From Citrobacter sp. RHB25-C09 (lineage in GTDB: Bacteria > Pseudomonadota > Gammaproteobacteria > Enterobacterales > Enterobacteriaceae), in the NCBI RefSeq assembly GCF_013836145.1, contig NZ_CP057483.1, positions 3,968,001 through 4,032,000 of the forward strand: DNA of 64,000 nt. Direction: 5' to 3'. Numbering within the stretch: the first letter of the stretch is position 1; every line of letters starts with the position of its first letter. Below are positions 63,591 to 64,000 of the stretch, one piece after another. The notes beneath the pieces were generated by a model, which was not told where the DNA came from, did not search any database, and worked only from the letters and a program-made list of their open reading frames with translations. A program made the position numbers and the translations under genes.

Positions 63591-63738
63591 TTCACCATCA
63601 CCAAACACCGCTTACGCTACTGTCGTGATGAAGAATCGTCATCGTGCGAAGGATTAATTTGCGAGGTGCTTTCAGGAGAAGTTTTATTTTTAAGGAATTA
63701 CCGTACACTGAACGCTCTGGCTGACTGAGGGCACCCAC

Positions 63739-64000
63739 ATGGCACTCCCGCGCATTACCCAAAAAGAGATGACCGAGCGCGAACAGCGCGAGTTGAAGAC
63801 GTTGTTGGATCGCGCGCGTATAGCGCACGGTCGTCCGCTGACTAACGCGGAAACCAACAGCGTGAAGAAAGAGTACATTGATAAACTGATGGCACTACGT
63901 GAAGCAGAAGCGAAAAAAGCCCGCCAGTTGAAGAAAAAGCAGGCTTATAAACCGGATTCCGAAGCGTCGTTTTCCTGGTCGGCGAATACGCCAACGCGCG
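63739..64000 (+). CDS. yjbD: YjbD, DUF3811 protein (cut by the right edge)
   Basis: MALPRITQKEMTEREQREL... is the start of E. coli YjbD, a ~90-residue basic, Lys/Arg-rich DUF3811 protein of unknown function. About 87 codons are within the window. In E. coli it lies directly beside lysC, so the 60.9-63.6 kb block is an insertion between these neighbours. Confidence 0.93.
   Translation, partial: MALPRITQKEMTEREQRELKTLLDRARIAHGRPLTNAETNSVKKEYIDKLMALREAEAKKARQLKKKQAYKPDSEASFSWSANTPTR

Overview
The window is enterobacterial chromosome. Gene order is almost collinear with the 91-93 min region of Escherichia coli: nrf - acs-yjcH-actP - yjcE - ghxP - soxR/soxS - pdeC - yjcB - ssb/uvrA - yjbR - aphA - tyrB-alr-dnaB - qorA - pspG - dusA - zur - yjbJ - dinF-lexA - dgkA/plsB - ubiA-ubiC - malM-lamB-malK/malEFG - xylE - psiE - yjbEFGH - pgi - lysC - yjbD. 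Most proteins are near-identical to E. coli ones from memory, but the accessory genes differ. I infer a close relative of Escherichia and Salmonella, most likely Citrobacter or a similar genus; the species cannot be fixed from this sequence.

Layout. 1-5814 (minus): formate-dependent periplasmic nitrite reduction (nrfABCD and a fused nrfE-nrfF frame leaving the window). 6246-10396 (plus): acetate uptake and activation (acs, yjcH, actP). 10444-14607: accessory block where E. coli carries yjcF: a membrane protein, a secreted DUF4431-type protein, a CidA/CidB (LrgA/LrgB) pair with a divergent LysR regulator, and a RAYT (REP transposase) gene among REP sequences. 14734-21720: antiporter, guanine/hypoxanthine permease, SraL small RNA, soxR/soxS, c-di-GMP phosphodiesterase pdeC, yjcB. 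21777-25381: ssb/uvrA around a LexA box. 25464-41244: housekeeping genes, with a TraF-like outer-membrane protein gene between zur and dusA. 41403-42785: ubiCA. 42966-52543: complete maltose regulon with central MalT/CRP region, then xylE. 52598-56978: psiE and the yjbEFGH exopolysaccharide operon. 57461-60885: pgi and lysC. 60925-63562: accessory block with a wrecked RNA-repair locus (nucleotidyltransferase, rtcB, rtcR) and an intact HigB/HigA-type toxin-antitoxin pair. 63739-end: start of yjbD.

The unusual signals lie mainly in decay, fusion and repeats. (1) A REP element joins nrfE to nrfF in one uninterrupted frame. (2) The lysC leader lacks the lysine riboswitch seen in E. coli, while promoter and leader tail remain. 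(3) Four copies of a ~125-bp structured repeat show compensatory changes in their stems, and two of them start at the stop codons of dnaB and pgi. (4) The rtcB and rtcR remnants are fused head to head by a deletion that removed both 5' ends and the shared promoter region. (5) REP/BIME elements occur in at least fourteen intergenic places, together with their presumed RAYT enzyme.
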